DNA from: Arthrobacter sp. KBS0703
GTDB taxonomy: Bacteria; Actinomycetota; Actinomycetes; Actinomycetales; Micrococcaceae
Direction: 5' to 3'
Assembly: GCF_002008315.2 (NCBI RefSeq)
Contig: NZ_MVDG02000001.1
Location: 310,001-374,000, forward strand
Length of the DNA: 64,000 nucleotides
A program made the position numbers and the translations under genes. The notes under the pieces were generated by a model. The model was not told the origin of the DNA. It made no database searches and saw nothing but the letters and a program-made list of their open reading frames with translations. Shown in pieces: positions 62,013-64,000 of the stretch; position 1 is the first letter of the stretch; each line of letters opens with the position of its first letter.

Positions 62013-63200
62013 TCAGGGCATCCCGTTGCACAGCCAGAGCGCAAGCACTGCCAGCGGCAGCGCCAGCAGGACCACGACGACGCCGGCCAGGGCGAAGCCG
62101 CCCCACCGGACCCGCAGGTTGAGGGTCTGGAGCCGCTCGTGCCACAGCAGTGTGGCCAGCGAAGCCCACGGCGACACGAGCGGCCCGAGGTTGACTCCGA
62201 TAAGCAGGGCTGCCAGCCGCAGCGGGGACCCGGCCACAGGCTCCAGGGCCAGGTACGCGGGAAGATTGTTGGCGACGTTGGCGGAACCGGCTCCCAGCGC
62301 GGCCAGCCGCAGCAGCTCCGGGAAGGCCTCGCCCGATCCGGCCGCCGGGGCCAGCGCCTGCGTGAGGCCGTGCGAGTGCAGGGCCTCGACCACCATGAAC
62401 AGCCCTGCAGTCAGCATGAGCGGGCGCCACGGCAGCATGGACCAGCGCAGCGCGGAAGGGCGGCGCCACAGGAACAGCACCAGGAGGAACGCTGCCGCGG
62501 CCAAGGCGGGAATCGCCACCGGGACGCCGGAAACAAGCGCCGGGAGCAGCACGAGCAGTGTTCCGCCGGCGGCCCGCAGCAGTGTCCGGTCCCGCACCCA
62601 GTGCGCCGGCTGCGGGCCGTAGCGCCCGCGAAGGTCCTTGCGGAACGCCAGCCACAGCAGCAGGGCGGGCACCAGGACGCCCACCAGCGAAGGTGCCCAC
62701 ATCAGCCCGGCAAAACCCAGCGGAGTCAGTGAAAGCCTCCCCTGCGCGAGCAGGTTGGTGAGGTTGGAGACGGGCAGGAGCAGCGACGCCGTGTTGGCCA
62801 GCCACACCGTGCTCAAGGCGAACGGCAGCGGAGGGATCCTGGCATGGACCGCCAGGAGCACCACCACCGGGGTCACCAGCACGGCGGTGGTATCCAGCGA
62901 CAGGAACGCGGTGGCGACGGCGGACAGGGCAAGCACCAGCAACCACAGCAGGAAGACGCTGCCCCGGCCCAGCGCGGCGATGCGGTCTGTCACCACCCGG
63001 AACAGCCCGGCGTCGTCCACCAGTTCGGTGACCACCGTCATCGCCAGCACAAAGGCGAGAACGGGAACGGTGCGTCCGGCCATCTGCTGGAACGAATCCC
63101 ACGGCAGGAACCCGGCGGCGAGCGCTCCGGCGCCTGCAGCCAGCATGAAGCCGGGCAATAGGTAACTCCGCAGGTTCTTCGGCAGGTGCGGGGGCTTCAC
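62013..63200 (-). CDS. SLC13/ArsB-like anion transporter
   Basis: 395 residues from GTG 63200; a TTG at 63248 would extend it. About 11 hydrophobic segments. LSLDTTAVLVTPVVVLLAVHARIPPLPFALSTVWLANTASLLLPVSNLTNLL and GAGSANVANNLPAYLAL are the two inverted NxxP/SNxTN-like motifs of the ArsB/NhaD/DASS permeases. The substrate (arsenite, dicarboxylate, sulfate or other) is unknown. It is divergent from the cystathionine beta-synthase gene with a 65-bp gap. Confidence 0.82.
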   Translation of the reverse strand: MKPPHLPKNLRSYLLPGFMLAAGAGALAAGFLPWDSFQQMAGRTVPVLAFVLAMTVVTELVDDAGLFRVVTDRIAALGRGSVFLLWLLVLALSAVATAFLSLDTTAVLVTPVVVLLAVHARIPPLPFALSTVWLANTASLLLPVSNLTNLLAQGRLSLTPLGFAGLMWAPSLVGVLVPALLLWLAFRKDLRGRYGPQPAHWVRDRTLLRAAGGTLLVLLPALVSGVPVAIPALAAAAFLLVLFLWRRPSALRWSMLPWRPLMLTAGLFMVVEALHSHGLTQALAPAAGSGEAFPELLRLAALGAGSANVANNLPAYLALEPVAGSPLRLAALLIGVNLGPLVSPWASLATLLWHERLQTLNLRVRWGGFALAGVVVVLLALPLAVLALWLCNGMP

Positions 63201-63265
63201 CGCATAATCTTCGCACCGAAAGGTGCCAGGAGGACCGCATGCGGTCAAGACGGTAAGTTGTACCC

Positions 63266-64000
63266 ATGAAGTACGCCCAGTCCGTCCTGGACCTTATCGG
63301 CAACACCCCGCTGATCAAGCTCAACCACGTCACCGACGGCCTCAAAGCCACTGTCCTCGTGAAGCTGGAATACGTGAACCCCGGCGGTTCCATCAAGGAC
63401 CGCATCGCGGCCAGGATGATCGAGGAAGCCGAGCGCGACGGCAAGCTCAAGCCCGGCGGCACCATCATCGAGCCCACCTCGGGGAACACCGGCGTCGGCT
63501 TGGCCCTCGTGGCCCAGCAAAAAGGCTACAAGTGCATCTTCGTCGTGCCGGACAAGGTGGGCGAGGACAAGCGCGCGGTGCTCCAGGCCTACGGCGCCGA
63601 AGTGGTGGTGACCCCCACCGCCGTCGCCCCTGACAGCCCGCAGAGCTACTACGGCGTCTCGGACCGCCTGGTCACCGAGATCCCCGGTGCCTACAAGCCG
63701 GACCAGTTCTCCAACCCCGCTGCGCCGCTCAGCCACTACGAAACCACCGGACCCGAGATCTGGCGGGACACCGACGGCAAGGTCACGCACTGCGTCATCG
63801 GAGCCGGGACTGGCGGGACCATCACCGGCACCGGCCGCTACCTCAAGGAAGTCTCCGCGAACCGTGCGGAGTCCGACGGCGGCCGGGTCAGGATCATCGG
63901 GGCGGACCCCGAAGGCTCTGTCTACTCGGGCGGCACCGGGCGCCCGTACTTCGTCGAAGGCGTGGGCGAGGACATGTGGCCCGCCAACTACGACAAATCC
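63266..64000 (+). CDS. cbs: Cystathionine beta-synthase, N-terminal part (runs off the window)
   Basis: PLP enzyme that joins serine and homocysteine into cystathionine. The first 245 residues are present, start ATG 63266. The PLP lysine is in NPGGSIKDRIA, EPTSGNTGVGLALVAQ is the phosphate loop, and GAGTGGTITGTGRYLKE is the second glycine loop. The QSYYGVSDRLVTEIPGAYKPDQFSNP insert and YSGGTGRPYFVEGVGED match actinobacterial CBS more than O-acetylserine sulfhydrylase (CysK). The CBS domain pair would lie beyond the window. Confidence 0.85.
   Translation, partial: MKYAQSVLDLIGNTPLIKLNHVTDGLKATVLVKLEYVNPGGSIKDRIAARMIEEAERDGKLKPGGTIIEPTSGNTGVGLALVAQQKGYKCIFVVPDKVGEDKRAVLQAYGAEVVVTPTAVAPDSPQSYYGVSDRLVTEIPGAYKPDQFSNPAAPLSHYETTGPEIWRDTDGKVTHCVIGAGTGGTITGTGRYLKEVSANRAESDGGRVRIIGADPEGSVYSGGTGRPYFVEGVGEDMWPANYDKS

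Overview
The window is a 64 kb piece of a high-GC actinobacterial chromosome. Gene content and protein style (assimilatory APS reductase with CysDN, duplicated FprA-type ferredoxin reductases, PucR/GABA cluster, RarD, DUF1206, DUF559 protein, many GTG starts, leaderless-looking promoters with TAGACT/TAGAGT -10 boxes) fit the Micrococcaceae, most likely Arthrobacter or Pseudarthrobacter. The genus is inference from remembered families, not from a search. I see no phage, transposase, integrase or CRISPR array.

Layout. 1-12.5 kb is a sulfur assimilation block: ferredoxin sulfite reductase (3' part), cysH, cysD, cysN, then the RNA ligase gene rtcB preceded by a candidate structured RNA with its own promoter and terminator, an Ssu-like sulfonate ABC transporter, a small monooxygenase-fold protein, siroheme synthase cysG (sirohaem is the sulfite reductase cofactor) and a ferredoxin-NADP reductase that can supply its electrons. 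12.6-20.5 kb holds an SRPBCC gene, membrane proteins, a GntR regulator with an MFS exporter, and a CYTH-CHAD gene. 20.6-26.2 kb is a PucR regulator divergent from an aminobutyraldehyde dehydrogenase and gabT, then a universal stress protein. 26.4-31.1 kb has rarD, topoisomerase IB, a second fprA, and remnants of a SigJ-like sigma factor and a VOC protein. 31.3-35.9 kb is an alcohol/aldehyde oxidation cluster: GAF regulator, aldehyde dehydrogenase, AdhP, DUF779. 36.1-41.8 kb is one giant secreted haem peroxidase with RTX, fibronectin-III and Ig-like domains. The rest carries an amino-acid permease, a split membrane gene with a polysaccharide pyruvyl transferase, catalase with its Fur-family regulator and palindromic operator, HtpX, YajQ, tRNA-Tyr, a K+ channel, a LysM protein with a sortase-like tail, thioredoxin, an acyl-CoA synthetase, two VOC proteins, an SLC13-like transporter, and the start of cystathionine beta-synthase.

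The main caution is that the assembly is damaged. Nine places carry the Tn5/Nextera mosaic end (19-mer CTGTCTCTTATACACATCT and/or its reverse complement), often back to back as in mate-pair junction adapters. Each falls inside a gene, and nearby frameshifts break cysG, a membrane gene, the GntR regulator, the CYTH-CHAD gene, the sigma factor and the DUF6541-type gene. These are almost certainly sequencing artefacts and not biological pseudogenes.

Dispersed palindromes are common between genes. One family with arms GCAACGCGGGGTCAC occurs five times, mostly between convergent genes where it could act as a two-way terminator. Others are a GGTAGCAG palindrome (twice, once inside a coding region), a GCGAACCAGCAGATAA palindrome (twice), and a 22-bp GGTGGTYGAGCC repeat (three times, once inside the cysH reading frame).
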